Below the pieces are notes generated by a model. That model was given only the letters and a program-made list of their open reading frames with translations. It searched no databases and was not told the DNA's origin. A stretch of DNA of 44,664 bases, from assembly GCF_000308595.1 (NCBI RefSeq), contig NZ_BAGA01000020.1, forward strand, positions 1 to 44,664, read 5' to 3'. How positions within the stretch are numbered: the stretch's first letter is position 1; each line of letters begins with the position of its first letter. The translations under genes and the position numbers were made by a program. Source of the stretch: Nocardia higoensis NBRC 100133. GTDB taxonomy: Bacteria > Actinomycetota > Actinomycetes > Mycobacteriales > Mycobacteriaceae. Below are positions 24,307 through 34,050 of the stretch, one piece after another.

Positions 24307-25293
24307 TCAGTCGCGGGCGGAGTCCGCCGCGTCGGACAGCTTCCGCACCCGATCGCGTGCCCGCTGTACCCGGCGCTCGGCCAGTTCGGTCCGCCGCTGC
24401 GCCGAATCCAGCTCGTCCTGGGCGGAGCGTTGCGCGGTGCGGGCGAACCGGCGTTGCTGCTCGGCGTGGTCCAGTTCCGCGCGCAGCCGTTCGATCTCGG
24501 CCTCACCGTGCAGCAGGGCCTGATCTGCGCGCTCGGCCCGGGCGTGGGCGGATTCCAGTGCCTCGCGATCGGATTCGAGCGCTTCCAGCAGGTCGTCGAG
24601 TTCCCCGCGGGCGCGGTCGAGTTCGCGCCGGGCGCGGGTCTGCCGGTCGGTCCGTGCGGTGGTCCCGGCCTTTTTCGCGCGCGGCTTCTTCTCGGGTTCT
24701 GTTTTCGTATCCGGGCGTGTCCGCGCGGTGTCGTGCTGCTCGGCGGGGCGCCTGTCGGCGTCGTGCGCGCGGGGCGCGGGGCGGTCGTCCGTGCCGTCCA
24801 CCGCGACCAGGTCGGGGCCCGCGGGGCCGAAGCCCGAGTAGGTCTCGGCGGTGGCGAGTGTCCCGGTGCGCACCCGCTCGCCGATCTCGGAGTCGGCCAG
24901 CGCGGCATTGAGGGTCCCGATCACCTCGCGGAGCGCATTCTCCGACAATCGTTTTCCCTGGTCGGCGGCGAGTTCACCGGCTCGGCGGGCGAGCGCGGAG
25001 ACGACCTGCCGACGTTGCGTGGTCAGCGTGCGCAACTGGTCGCCGGACAGTTCGCGCTGGGCCCGGCGCAGCGCATCGCCGAGCGAGAGCAGCGCCGATA
25101 CCTCCTCGGGCGCTTGCCTGGCCAGCAGATTCACCGCCCAGGCGGTGAGGGTGGGTTTGCGCAGGGCGCCGATGGCGGCGGCGAGTTCCTTGTCGCCGGC
25201 GCGATTCGCGGCGGCGGCATGCTCGTTGCGGGCCGCGACGAAATCGGCCGGTACCCGGCCGTACAAGTCGACGGCGACCTCTTCCAGCGGCAT
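24307..25293 (-). CDS. Coiled-coil hypothetical protein
   Basis: 328 residues in three parts: a helical N-terminal domain (1-165; PLEEVAVDLYGRVPADFVAA, RKPTLTAWAVNLLARQAPEEV, REVIGTLNAALAD), a charged disordered linker (about 170-220), and a long Glu/Arg/Ala coiled coil to the end. I have seen this architecture as hypothetical proteins in actinobacteria, but it has no known function. The ATG at 25293 has GGGAAG upstream; the open frame to 25557 is not supported. A TGGACAAACGTCCA palindrome lies 51-64 bp upstream and also occurs at the ceramidase promoter, suggesting a shared regulator. Confidence 0.78.
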   Translation of the reverse strand: MPLEEVAVDLYGRVPADFVAARNEHAAAANRAGDKELAAAIGALRKPTLTAWAVNLLARQAPEEVSALLSLGDALRRAQRELSGDQLRTLTTQRRQVVSALARRAGELAADQGKRLSENALREVIGTLNAALADSEIGERVRTGTLATAETYSGFGPAGPDLVAVDGTDDRPAPRAHDADRRPAEQHDTARTRPDTKTEPEKKPRAKKAGTTARTDRQTRARRELDRARGELDDLLEALESDREALESAHARAERADQALLHGEAEIERLRAELDHAEQQRRFARTAQRSAQDELDSAQRRTELAERRVQRARDRVRKLSDAADSARD

Positions 25294-25332
25294 ACTTCCC
25301 AAGCGTAACGACCCGGCCCCGGCGCGCGACAC

Positions 25333-25357
25333 TGTCCATGAATTGGACAAACGTCCA
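25333..25357 (-). promoter_or_regulatory. Operator-like palindromes upstream of the coiled-coil gene
   Basis: TGTCCA (25333-25338) and TGGACA (25344-25349) form one inverted repeat; the latter also starts the TGGACAAACGTCCA palindrome (25344-25357). The 14-mer is identical, on the other strand, to 39100-39113 between the TetR and ceramidase genes. The rest of 25294-25577 shows no gene. Confidence 0.6.
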
Positions 25358-25577
25358 CCTCGTGGGCGATCTCTGAAAGGCTTTTCCCAGTGGAACTTTC
25401 CGGTTACCTCCTCATCGGCCAGCTTCTTCCGCGCATCATCGGCCTGTCTCTGCTGGGTCTGCAGGGTCTCAACGGCTGAGGCCGGGTCGGCGCTGACGTC
25501 TCCGGCGCACGCGCGGGTATTCTCCTCGTCGTTCACGAAAATCACCGTGAACGACATTCGGTGAGAGAGGTTTTCAC

Positions 25578-26099
25578 GTGAAGTTCCGGGGACCGAGGCT
25601 GCTGGCGCGCATTGTGCTCGCCCTCCTTGCGGCGGCTGCGCTCGCGGTCGTGATGAGTGGCTGTTCGGCCATCGACGACGCGACGAAGTCCGATGTGGCC
25701 AAGACCAAGGTCGGCGACTGCATCAACATCACCGACAATTCGCCGACCGCCACCGAAGGCGAACCCGCCGACTGCTCCGCGCCGCAGGCGGTCTACAAGG
25801 TGTACTCGAGTTCCGACGAGCAGGCCGAGTGCGCCTCCAACGAGTACACCAGCTACACCGAGCAGTTGCCGACCGGCGGCACCACGTTCCTGTGCCTGGC
25901 GCCGAACTTCGCGCAGGACGCCTGCTACAACGACGTCGGCACCTCCCCCTACAAGTGGGTGGACTGCTCCTCCGCCGACGCGACCTTCAAGGTCGTGCAA
26001 CGCATCGACGGCGAGACCGACGAACTGCTCTGCGACAGCGGCAAAGAGTTCATCGTCGTCTCCGATCCCAAGACGCTGTTCTGCCTGAGCGCTCCCTAG
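25578..26099 (+). CDS. Exported lipoprotein, LppU-like
   Basis: 173 residues with a lipoprotein signal: basic start, hydrophobic [14 protein letters not shown], predicted lipidated Cys at residue 29. The mature part begins [10 protein letters not shown] and is rich in paired cysteines (about eight), a disulfide-stabilised pattern similar to LppU-type lipoproteins and the 'VGDC' repeat proteins of actinobacteria. GTG 25578 has GAGAGAGG upstream. Function unknown; located at the outer face of the membrane. Confidence 0.8.
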   Translation: MKFRGPRLLARIVLALLAAAALAVVMSGCSAIDDATKSDVAKTKVGDCINITDNSPTATEGEPADCSAPQAVYKVYSSSDEQAECASNEYTSYTEQLPTGGTTFLCLAPNFAQDACYNDVGTSPYKWVDCSSADATFKVVQRIDGETDELLCDSGKEFIVVSDPKTLFCLSAP

Positions 26100-26182
26100 A
26101 GCCCTCGGTACCCCCCTCGAGCGCCGCATACCGGGGCTCGGCGTGCATCCGGCCTCCGCTCGTCGAGCGGGGGCCGGTTCGC

Positions 26183-28468
26183 TCACTCCAGCAGCGCCAC
26201 GGAGGCGATGCGATGCAGGGTGAAGTGCCGCACCGCGCCGGTCACCGGGTCGAGCGCGTCGAGCTGGCCGTTGCCGATCTTCAGCGGCTCGACGACCCGC
26301 TGCAAGGCCATACCCTGGGCATCCACGTAGCCGATGTTCACCGGCCGCCGCGCTCGCGCCGCCAGTTGCAGCAGCGCGAGTGTCGCGGCCGTTGTCGTCC
26401 TGGTGCCGTCCGAGCGCACCGCCTGTCCCGAGCGCGCCCCGGCCGCCCGCTCGCCCGCTCGCAGCTCGGCGACCAGCAGGGCGAGTTGCTCGCTGTTCGG
26501 CGGCATGGGCCGGTAGGCCTGCCTGGCGTTGGGCCGGGTCGGGATGCGCGCCCCGCGCGGGCGCAGGTCCACGATGCCGCCGGAGGAATCCTCTCCGGCC
26601 GGCGCGAAACCCGCCGCGCGCAATTGCTCGAGCACCTCGCCCAGCGGCGCCTGGGAGATGGCCACCGTCGGCGCGACCGCCCGCAGCGCGAGCAGACCGG
26701 CCACCGGCGCGGCCAGCACCTGGGCCAGCAGTGCCGGATCGTCACTGCGCACGAACGACTGCGCCATGCCCGCCCTGAGTTGCCCGTGCCTGCGCGCCAC
26801 GTCGTCGATGAGGTAGGTCAGTGCCTGCGGCACCGGGGTGCGCGAGCGGGTGGCGAACAGGCTGTGCAGCTCGGCGGCGGTCAGGCCGGCGTCGAGCGCG
26901 CGGCGCACCGAGCCCTCCCCGATCCGGTACACCGTGGCCGCGCCGGCCGACTCGATGTCGGCGACCAGGGCCATCCGCTGGGCCAGTTCCCCGACCAGCG
27001 GTCCGGGCGCGATCACCGTCAGGTCCGCCTGTACCAGCACGTGATCCACCGGCGCGGGCAGCGCGGCGTCCATCTCGGCCTCGGCGTCGGCGGCCGAGGT
27101 GACCGCCTCGTGCAGCAGCGCCCTGGCGGCCGGGGCCACCGCGCCGCGCCCGAGCAGGCCGAGCGCCGAAGCCTCGGCGAGCGTGTGCTCCACCGCCTCG
27201 CGGCGGAAGTGCCTGCGCCGCCGCGGTTGCCGCCAGGCCAGCACCCGCCCCAGGTCGGCCGGATCCAGTGCGGTGCCGGAGGGTTGCTCGGCGAGCAGGC
27301 CGAGGATCGCGCGGCGGTCGCGCGGGGCGTGCGGGGCGCGCAACTCGGCCGAGAGCGCGGCCAGCGGCTTGTCGGTGCTGTCGCGCATCCCGATCATCCA
27401 CGGCATCCGGTCCAGGTCCAGCCAGACCATCGCCAGCACCGTCCAGCGACGCGCGGGCGGACCGTCCAGCCAGGCGTCCGAGGCCGGGGTGGGCGCCCAG
27501 TAGTCGTCCACCGAATCGGAATCGGGCTCGGGCTCGGGCAAACCCTTCTCGATGAGCTTGGCGGCGGCGAGCACCTCGGTCAGCAGCGCGGCCCGGTTCT
27601 CATCGATACCGGTCTGCTTGGCGATGCGGCGCAGCTCCCGCACTCCGAGCCCGCCCGCCCGCAGCGCCGGGGCGGGCGACCGGCTCAGCGCCGCGAGGAT
27701 ATCGGCGCAATGGCGCAGCAGCTCACCGACTTCGCCGGCGGCGACGGCGGCGACCTCGGACGGCGCGTGCTTGGTCGGCGCGGTGCGCGGCGGGGTCAAC
27801 ACGTTCGGGGCGGTCACCGGTTCCCGGCGCAGCATCTGCGCGACGGTCACCGGCAACTCCACGGTCTCCTCGTCGATCCGGTCGAGCAGGCGCCGGGCGA
27901 TCAGCCGGGGGACCGGCCGGTCGGCCGGCGCGTCCGGGGCGGCGTCCCTGGTGCGGCCGCGCGGGCCCGTGGTGGCCAGTTTGTCCAGCAGCGCGCGCTC
28001 GGGCCCGCCGAGTTCGGCCAGCGCGGCCTCGATCTCGGGTTCGGTGAGCGCGTCGGAGAGCTCCACCGCCGCGCCCTGCGGCCAGGGCAACGCCTCGGCG
28101 GCCGCCGGGACCAGGCGAAGGGTATCGGCGTCGAGCCAGACCAGCGCCCGTCCGGTCAGCCGCTCCAGCGCGGTGTCCATCGCGGTCTTGGTCGCGCGGC
28201 CCTTCCACAACGCGTGCAGGGCTTTCCGGGTCAGCGGCTCGGCGTCGGCGCGAGCGCGGGTGGCCAGCAGGTCGATGATCGCGAATTCCAGGGTGTCCAG
28301 ATCCTCGGTGGCTCGCAGCACCGAGGCCCGCTGCTCGGCTCGCGCCGCCAGCACCGTCATCGACGAGGGCAGCGGCACGGCCAGATCCGGGCGGGCCTGC
28401 AACAGCGCGACCAACTGGGCATCGCTGCGGGCGGCCAGCCACCCCGCCAGGGAATCGGTCGTGCTCAT
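26183..28468 (-). CDS. XPB-associated protein with C-terminal WYL-like domain
   Basis: 761 residues; corresponds by length, position and sequence character to M. tuberculosis Rv0862c ('helicase XPB/Ssl2 N-terminal domain' protein). The N-terminal and central parts are winged-helix-like repeats ([49 protein letters not shown]). The region near residues 500-560 ([32 protein letters not shown]) matches XPB N-terminal-type segments. The end ([42 protein letters not shown]) has the WYL-domain pattern. No helicase motor motifs are present. It likely acts with or near the XPB helicase encoded 4 kb away. ATG 28468 is clear, with weak GGTCAGG before it. Confidence 0.85.
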   Translation of the reverse strand: MSTTDSLAGWLAARSDAQLVALLQARPDLAVPLPSSMTVLAARAEQRASVLRATEDLDTLEFAIIDLLATRARADAEPLTRKALHALWKGRATKTAMDTALERLTGRALVWLDADTLRLVPAAAEALPWPQGAAVELSDALTEPEIEAALAELGGPERALLDKLATTGPRGRTRDAAPDAPADRPVPRLIARRLLDRIDEETVELPVTVAQMLRREPVTAPNVLTPPRTAPTKHAPSEVAAVAAGEVGELLRHCADILAALSRSPAPALRAGGLGVRELRRIAKQTGIDENRAALLTEVLAAAKLIEKGLPEPEPDSDSVDDYWAPTPASDAWLDGPPARRWTVLAMVWLDLDRMPWMIGMRDSTDKPLAALSAELRAPHAPRDRRAILGLLAEQPSGTALDPADLGRVLAWRQPRRRRHFRREAVEHTLAEASALGLLGRGAVAPAARALLHEAVTSAADAEAEMDAALPAPVDHVLVQADLTVIAPGPLVGELAQRMALVADIESAGAATVYRIGEGSVRRALDAGLTAAELHSLFATRSRTPVPQALTYLIDDVARRHGQLRAGMAQSFVRSDDPALLAQVLAAPVAGLLALRAVAPTVAISQAPLGEVLEQLRAAGFAPAGEDSSGGIVDLRPRGARIPTRPNARQAYRPMPPNSEQLALLVAELRAGERAAGARSGQAVRSDGTRTTTAATLALLQLAARARRPVNIGYVDAQGMALQRVVEPLKIGNGQLDALDPVTGAVRHFTLHRIASVALLE

Positions 28469-28540
28469 CCTGACCACCCTACGACGCCTCCGGTGCCGCA
28501 CCGGAGGCACGCCGGAATCGGTTCGTGCCAGAATGACCGT

Positions 28541-28729
28541 GTGGTGAACAAATCGAAGAAGCCCTATGTGGACAATGGATGGCCCGAAGTGGCGCACGGA
28601 GACCATGCGGTCACCGAACTCGCTGCGAACCGGGCCGGCAATCTCTCGCCCTACGGGGAGGACACCGAATTCCCGCTGCCCGCCGAGAGCCTGCCGTACC
28701 GGCACCCGCACACGGTGGTCAACCGCTGA
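28541..28729 (+). CDS. Small conserved mycolata protein (Rv0863-like)
   Basis: 62 residues: [19 protein letters not shown], then [20 protein letters not shown] and a conserved-looking [11 protein letters not shown] end. It corresponds in position to M. tuberculosis Rv0863, next to and divergent from the XPB-associated gene. No function is known. Two adjacent GTG codons (28541, 28544) could start it; no ribosome-binding site is seen, so it may be leaderless. It ends 24 bp before a strong hairpin. Confidence 0.72.
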   Translation: MVNKSKKPYVDNGWPEVAHGDHAVTELAANRAGNLSPYGEDTEFPLPAESLPYRHPHTVVNR

Positions 28730-28753
28730 TCCGGGACACGCCGCAGAGTACGA

Positions 28754-28786
28754 CAAGGCCCCCGCCTCGATGAGGCGGGGGCCTTG
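28754..28786. terminator. Bidirectional terminator between the Rv0863-like gene and rpfA
   Basis: 15-bp stem (28754-28768 and 28772-28786) with T-rich flank on the plus side, between convergent genes. Confidence 0.9.
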
Positions 28787-28810
28787 TTCGTTGTAGCCGT
28801 TCCGGGGAAC

Positions 28811-29698
<888 letters not shown>

Positions 29699-29757
29699 CT
29701 AGAAGCCGGGTACGCGCGCGGCTGCGTCGCCGAGACCCGGCCGTGATCTCACCGTTA

Positions 29758-29773
29758 TGTGATGAGGATCACA
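29758..29773 (-). promoter_or_regulatory. Crp/GlxR box upstream of rpfA
   Basis: TGTGATGAGGATCACA is a perfect match to TGTGA-N6-TCACA, about 320 bp from the rpfA ATG, beyond the leader RNA. In M. tuberculosis, Crp (Rv3676) directly controls rpfA. It also lies 45 bp past the end of the gene at 29819-30046, which is co-oriented upstream. Confidence 0.8.
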
Positions 29774-29818
29774 CTATGGTTCGTAACGGATGCCGACCGG
29801 GGTAACCGGTCTCGCGCG

Positions 29819-30046
29819 TCAGCGCGACCGCCTGCCCGACCACAGCGCGAAGGCCAGTGCGAGCAGGAAGCCGACCGGCGCGAGCATGGCGGTCAGGTAC
29901 AGCCACAGTGCCGGGTCGCTGTCGGAGACGATCGAGAAGACGAAGATGGCGATGATCGCCAGCAGGCCCGCGGTGAACAGCGTGAGCGCCAGTTTCAGCA
30001 GCCAGTTGCCGGAGCGGGGCGAGCCGGAGCGGGGGGAGTTGGTCAC
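29819..30046 (-). CDS. Small two-pass membrane protein
   Basis: 75 residues from GTG 30046 with two membrane segments (about 14-36 and 45-66: LALTLFTAGLLAIIAIFVFSIV and LYLTAMLAPVGFLLALAFAL) and a basic end. It occupies the place of M. tuberculosis Rv0870c, divergent from cspB. A longer version from 30121 is possible but adds an unconvincing N-terminus. No function known. Confidence 0.7.
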   Translation of the reverse strand: MTNSPRSGSPRSGNWLLKLALTLFTAGLLAIIAIFVFSIVSDSDPALWLYLTAMLAPVGFLLALAFALWSGRRSR

Positions 30047-30189
30047 CGCTGCACCGTAAAACTGATGTGCTCGGCGTATCGTCACCGGGGTAGACTCGGG
30101 GGTAATCGCGTCCTGCACCATATGTGGGGCGCGTTCTTGTGCTCGGACCAGCGGGGTCCGGGTGTCGAAACGATGAACGGGTGAGCGCA

Positions 30190-30612
30190 GTGCCGACCGG
30201 CCGGGTGAAGTGGTACGACGTCGAAAAGGGCTTCGGCTTCCTGTCCCAGGACGAGGGGGAGGACGTCTACGTCCGCTCCTCGGCGCTGCCCGAAGGGGTC
30301 GAAGGGCTCAAGCCGGGGCAGCGCGTCGAATTCGGCATGGCGGCCGGCCGCCGCGGCCCGCAGGCGCTGAGCCTCAAGCTCATCGACGCCCCGCCGTCCC
30401 TGCGCCAGAGCCAGGGCTCCGAGCGCGGTCGCAAGGAGCCCGCGGGTCCGCGGCGCGCGCCCGACGAGCTGCACGGCCTGGTCGAGGACATGATCACGCT
30501 GCTCGAGACCAAGGTGCAGCCGGACCTGCGCAAGGGGCGCTATCCCGATCGCAAGACCGCCCGCACCATCTCCGATGTCGTCCGCGCGGTCGCCCGCGAG
30601 CTCGATCACTGA
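30190..30612 (+). CDS. cspB: Cold-shock domain protein (CspB/Rv0871 type)
   Basis: 140 residues. Residues 1-66 are a cold-shock domain with RNP motifs KGFGFLSQ and DVYVRSSAL; it binds single-stranded RNA/DNA. The second half ([35 protein letters not shown]) is a helical extension specific to this mycolata subgroup and nearly identical in remembered Rv0871. GTG 30190 ([10 protein letters not shown]) is chosen by that comparison; an in-frame GTG at 30181 is possible. Confidence 0.92.
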   Translation: MPTGRVKWYDVEKGFGFLSQDEGEDVYVRSSALPEGVEGLKPGQRVEFGMAAGRRGPQALSLKLIDAPPSLRQSQGSERGRKEPAGPRRAPDELHGLVEDMITLLETKVQPDLRKGRYPDRKTARTISDVVRAVARELDH

Positions 30613-30632
30613 GACCCTGATCGCCGCGACCT

Positions 30633-30678
30633 GCTTACGAACGAGGCCCCGCCGACCGGCGGGGCCTCGTTCGTAAGC
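30633..30678. terminator. Terminator between cspB and the DUF2771 gene
   Basis: 22-bp perfect inverted repeat (30633-30654 and 30657-30678) between convergent genes; it works on both strands. Confidence 0.9.
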
Positions 30679-30723
30679 GATCACGGCCGCAGGCAGACGG
30701 TCACGGCCGAGCGGGCGCCTGCC

Positions 30724-31284
30724 TCACTGCTCGACGTCGCCGCCGAGCGTGCCCGTCCGGATGGACCAGGAGGCGTGCGGCACGGTCGTCTCCCGGCCGG
30801 TCTCGTCGATCGCGGGGACCGGGAGCTGGATCTCGACGCCGATCAGGCGCAGGTCCGGTGTGGGCCGGGAGTCGATGGTCAGCGCCACCGTGCCCGGCTC
30901 GTAGTCGGAGTGGTAGATCTCCCTGGTGAGGATCTGGTTGTCGCCGGGCAACGCGTAGACGAGCAGGCCCTGCCACGGCGCGTCGGCGATCGCCGGGGGC
31001 AGGGACAGTTGCAGCGGATAGCCGGGTGGGGTCTCCAGATCGACGACCGGGTTCTGCCTGCAGTCCGACATCTCCAGCCGGTCCTCGCCGACCAGGCGCA
31101 GATCGCAGTACTGGTACGGGGCGACGGTGACGGCGGTGCCGTGCGCGTACGCGGTGATCTCCGGATCGTGGTGGGGTGCGTTGCGCACCGCGATCGCCAC
31201 CACACCCGCGGTGACCGCGACCAGCACCAGCAGTCCCACACCGACCAGCGCCGCGATCACACGTCCGCGCCCTGTCCCGCTCAT
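30724..31284 (-). CDS. DUF2771-like exported protein
   Basis: 186 residues. One N-terminal membrane anchor or signal (RVIAALVGVGLLVLVAVTAGVVAIAV), then an extracytoplasmic beta-rich domain: VTVAPYQYCDL, LEMSDC, DLETPPGYPLQLSLPP, PWQGLLVYALPGD. It fits DUF2771, and position fits M. tuberculosis Rv0875c (possible exported protein) beside the MFS gene. Two cysteines (CDL...SDC) probably form a disulfide. Function unknown. Confidence 0.82.
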   Translation of the reverse strand: MSGTGRGRVIAALVGVGLLVLVAVTAGVVAIAVRNAPHHDPEITAYAHGTAVTVAPYQYCDLRLVGEDRLEMSDCRQNPVVDLETPPGYPLQLSLPPAIADAPWQGLLVYALPGDNQILTREIYHSDYEPGTVALTIDSRPTPDLRLIGVEIQLPVPAIDETGRETTVPHASWSIRTGTLGGDVEQ

Positions 31285-31309
31285 CGTGCCGCCCGCTCTG
31301 CACGCCGGT

Positions 31310-31354
31310 CACTCACCACTGGACCACTCACCGCTGGATCACTCAACTCGGCGT
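31310..31354. repeat. 15-bp tandem repeat between DUF2771 and MFS genes
   Basis: CACTCACCACTGGAC (31310-31324), CACTCACCGCTGGAT (31325-31339) and a partial third copy starting CACTCA (31340). It fills most of an 80-bp gap; no coding role. Confidence 0.7.
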
Positions 31355-31364
31355 TCTCCCGTCA

Positions 31365-33191
31365 CTACTCGTCTCGGCTCTTCCCGGATTGCCGTCGCGG
31401 TGGGGCGACGGTGGCGTGCACTTCCTGCTCCGCGTGCTGGGGCCGGTTGCCGCCGAGGCCGGGCAGCAGGTTATGACCCCGGTAGCTCAGGAAGGTCTGG
31501 GCCAGCCCGAGCACGAGTATTCCCGATACCACGGCGAAGCCGATCCAGTACTCGGTCGGCAGCAGCACGCCCGCCGCACCGCCGATCACCCAGCTCAGCT
31601 GTAGCGCCGTCTCCGACCGCCCGAAGCCGGACGCGATCGACTCCGGCGGCAGATCGTCCTGGATGGAGGCGTCCAGCGACACCTTGGCCAGCGCGCTGGC
31701 CGCCGAGGCCACCAGCGCGGCCACCACCGCGCCGAGCAGGTTGTCGGCGAACACCGCGAACAGCGCCACGCCCGCGCAGGCGGCGGTGCAGCTGACCACG
31801 ATCACCGAGGGCCGGCCCAGTGCGAGCCGCGCGCCGGTGGCGTTGCCCGCGAAGTTGCCGATGCCCGCGGCGGCGCCCACCGCGCCGAGCATCAGCGCCT
31901 GCTGGAGGGGCCGGTGCTCGGTGGCCTTGGCGACGAAGGCGATGTAGAAGGTGAGGAAGCCGGTCAGCACCCGGATGGAGCTGTTGCCCCACAGCCCGGA
32001 GACCACCGCGCGGCCCAGCGGCTGCCTGCGCTTACGGGCGGGCACGGCGGATTCGGTGCCCGGCCGCAGCACCTCGGTGCGCACGTCGTCGCCGTGATAG
32101 CCGAAGGTGGCGGGCACCTCGCCCTCGGTGGCCTCGACCCAGCGCGGGATGCGCAGGCTCAGATAGGCGCCGCCGATCGCGATGAGGGTCGCCAGGATCA
32201 GCGATCCGGTGGAGCCGGCGACGGCGGCGACCAACCCGGCCACCGCGCCGGCGCCGATGGTGCCGCCGACCAGGCCGAAGACCGTCAGCCGGGAATTGGT
32301 GCGGACCAGGTCTATCTCCGGCGGCAGCACGCGGGGCGTCACCGCGCTCTTCAGCACGGCGAACGATTTGGAGCCGATCATCATGCCCAGCGCCAGCGGA
32401 TACAGTGCCCAGGAGTCGAACTCCAGTACCAGGATCACCGCCAGCACCGCGCGCACCCCGAACGAGGTGGCCAGCGCCAGCCTGCGCCCGCGCTGCAACC
32501 GGTCCAGCAACGGGCCGATGAGCGGGGCGATCACCGCGAACGGCGCGATGGTGATCAGCAGGTACAGGGCGACCTTGGACTTGCTCTCAGCCGTCGCGCT
32601 GGCGAAGAACAGGGTGTTGGCCAGCGAGACCGCGATGGCGGCGTCCAGGGCGAAGTTCGCCATGGTGGCGTAGGTGAGGGCGGTCAAGCCGGACTTGTCG
32701 GCGCCGTCGGCCTTGGCCGCGCGCTGGAAGGTGGCGATGCCCTTCTCGGTCAGCTGCCTGCCGCGCATGGCGGCCACCCTGGTCACGGTCAGCTTGCGCG
32801 GCACCTGCGGCTCACCGAGCGGACGGGCCTGCTCCTCGGCGGAGTCCCGGCCGCCCGGTGGCCTGGTCGGCGGGGCGGGTGTGGCCGGAGACTGCGCGGT
32901 GCGCGGCGGCTGGTCACGTCCTGGTGCGGTGGACTGGCCCAACGGTGTGGTCGGTGGCGTGGAATTGCCCTGCGGGCCGCGCTTTTCGAGCGGGCCGAGC
33001 GGCGGGCGGCTGGGTGCGTAGCGTTCGGGATCGAGCGGGGGCAGCGGGGTGCGCCGTCGCGCGGGGGAGACCGGCGGCGGGTACCGGTCGTACCCGGGAT
33101 GCCGTTCGATCGGTGGTGGTTCGTCACCGTTCCGCGGACCGCCGTCCCACGGACCACGCTCGGGACCGTGCGGATCGCGGGAGGTAGTCAC
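31365..33191 (-). CDS. MFS transporter with long proline-rich N-terminus
   Basis: 608 residues. The first ~150 are disordered, Pro/Arg-rich cytoplasmic sequence (PERGPWDGG, RHPGYDRYPPPVSP, GQSTAPGRDQPP). The rest is a 12-segment major-facilitator fold beginning ALTYATMANFALDAAIAVSLAN, with loop RLQRGRRLALATSFGVRA after segment 2-3. It corresponds to M. tuberculosis Rv0876c, also next to DUF2771 and DUF3027 genes. Start is uncertain: GTG 33191 or GTG 33209, neither with a good ribosome-binding site. Substrate unknown. Confidence 0.87.
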   Translation of the reverse strand: MTTSRDPHGPERGPWDGGPRNGDEPPPIERHPGYDRYPPPVSPARRRTPLPPLDPERYAPSRPPLGPLEKRGPQGNSTPPTTPLGQSTAPGRDQPPRTAQSPATPAPPTRPPGGRDSAEEQARPLGEPQVPRKLTVTRVAAMRGRQLTEKGIATFQRAAKADGADKSGLTALTYATMANFALDAAIAVSLANTLFFASATAESKSKVALYLLITIAPFAVIAPLIGPLLDRLQRGRRLALATSFGVRAVLAVILVLEFDSWALYPLALGMMIGSKSFAVLKSAVTPRVLPPEIDLVRTNSRLTVFGLVGGTIGAGAVAGLVAAVAGSTGSLILATLIAIGGAYLSLRIPRWVEATEGEVPATFGYHGDDVRTEVLRPGTESAVPARKRRQPLGRAVVSGLWGNSSIRVLTGFLTFYIAFVAKATEHRPLQQALMLGAVGAAAGIGNFAGNATGARLALGRPSVIVVSCTAACAGVALFAVFADNLLGAVVAALVASAASALAKVSLDASIQDDLPPESIASGFGRSETALQLSWVIGGAAGVLLPTEYWIGFAVVSGILVLGLAQTFLSYRGHNLLPGLGGNRPQHAEQEVHATVAPPRRQSGKSRDE

Positions 33192-33259
33192 CCCCCAATT
33201 CTGGCGCACTCCGTCGCGGGCGGTTCACTCGCGCTCTTTCCCGAGGCCCGCGGGGCCGG

Positions 33260-34033
33260 TCATTCCGGGACGAAACGGACCTCGAAAACGGTCGGCCAGT
33301 ATTTGCCGGTGACCAGGAATCGGTCGGTGCCCGGCAACGCGGCGATGCCGTTGGCGACCTCGGCCTCGGCGCGTTCGGCACGGGTCAGCAACCCGCCGAG
33401 GTCGGCCACCCCGAGCACCTCGCCGGTGTCCGGCGCGATGCGCAGCACCCGGCTGCTCGGGTAGTCGTTGGCGTATACGAAACCATCGGGCGCGCAATCC
33501 AATTCGTTGAGATGGGTGCCTTTCCGGTCGCGCAGGCGCAGCGTTCCGGTCGCCTCGAAGGTGGCCGGATCGCGGAAGGTCAGCGTGTCGCTGCCGTCGC
33601 TCATCACCAGCGTGTCGCCCCGCGCGCACAGGCCCCAGCCCTCGCCCTCGTACCGGACCTCACGCAGGACGCGCAGCGTGTCGGGGTCGCGGGCGAAGGC
33701 CACGCCCTCGCGCCAGGTGAGTTGCCACAGAATCGCTCCGGTGTGTGTGATGCCCTCCCCGAAATAGCTGTCGGGCAGCTCGGCCCGGGCGAGTTCGGCG
33801 CCGGTGGACAGATCGGTGGCGCGCACCCCCGAGCGACCGGTGAGACCGGTGCTCTCGTACAGCACGTCGCCGACGACTTCCAGGCCCTGGGTGAAGGCGT
33901 CGCGGTCGTGCGGGCGGGTGCCGACGACCTCGACACGCAGCCGCGGCGCGGGGTCCTCCGGCTGACCGCATCCGGCCGCGACCAGCGCGCCGACCAGCAC
34001 ACCGGCGGCCGACGCACGCAGAGTGCGTTCCAT
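33260..34033 (-). CDS. Glutaminyl-peptide cyclotransferase-like lipoprotein
   Basis: 257 residues with a lipoprotein signal (GVLVGALVAAGC, Cys 22). The mature protein is a five-bladed propeller of the glutamine cyclotransferase family: RPHDRDAFTQGLEVVGDVLYESTGLTG, DSYFGEGITHTGAILWQLTW, GEGWGLCARGDTLVMSDGSDTL, KGTHLNELDCAPDGFVYAND, and TGKYWPTVFEVRF. These cyclise N-terminal glutamine to pyroglutamate. No ribosome-binding site precedes ATG 34033; a TACATT -10 seven bases upstream suggests a leaderless transcript. Divergent from DUF3027 with only a 17-bp gap. Confidence 0.9.
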   Translation of the reverse strand: MERTLRASAAGVLVGALVAAGCGQPEDPAPRLRVEVVGTRPHDRDAFTQGLEVVGDVLYESTGLTGRSGVRATDLSTGAELARAELPDSYFGEGITHTGAILWQLTWREGVAFARDPDTLRVLREVRYEGEGWGLCARGDTLVMSDGSDTLTFRDPATFEATGTLRLRDRKGTHLNELDCAPDGFVYANDYPSSRVLRIAPDTGEVLGVADLGGLLTRAERAEAEVANGIAALPGTDRFLVTGKYWPTVFEVRFVPE

Positions 34034-34050
34034 ACGGCAAAATGTAGGCC

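Noticed and set aside
25294..25557. N-terminal extension of the coiled-coil protein
   Set aside because: Runs through the operator-like palindromes; composition is non-coding, and ATG 25293 has a ribosome-binding site.
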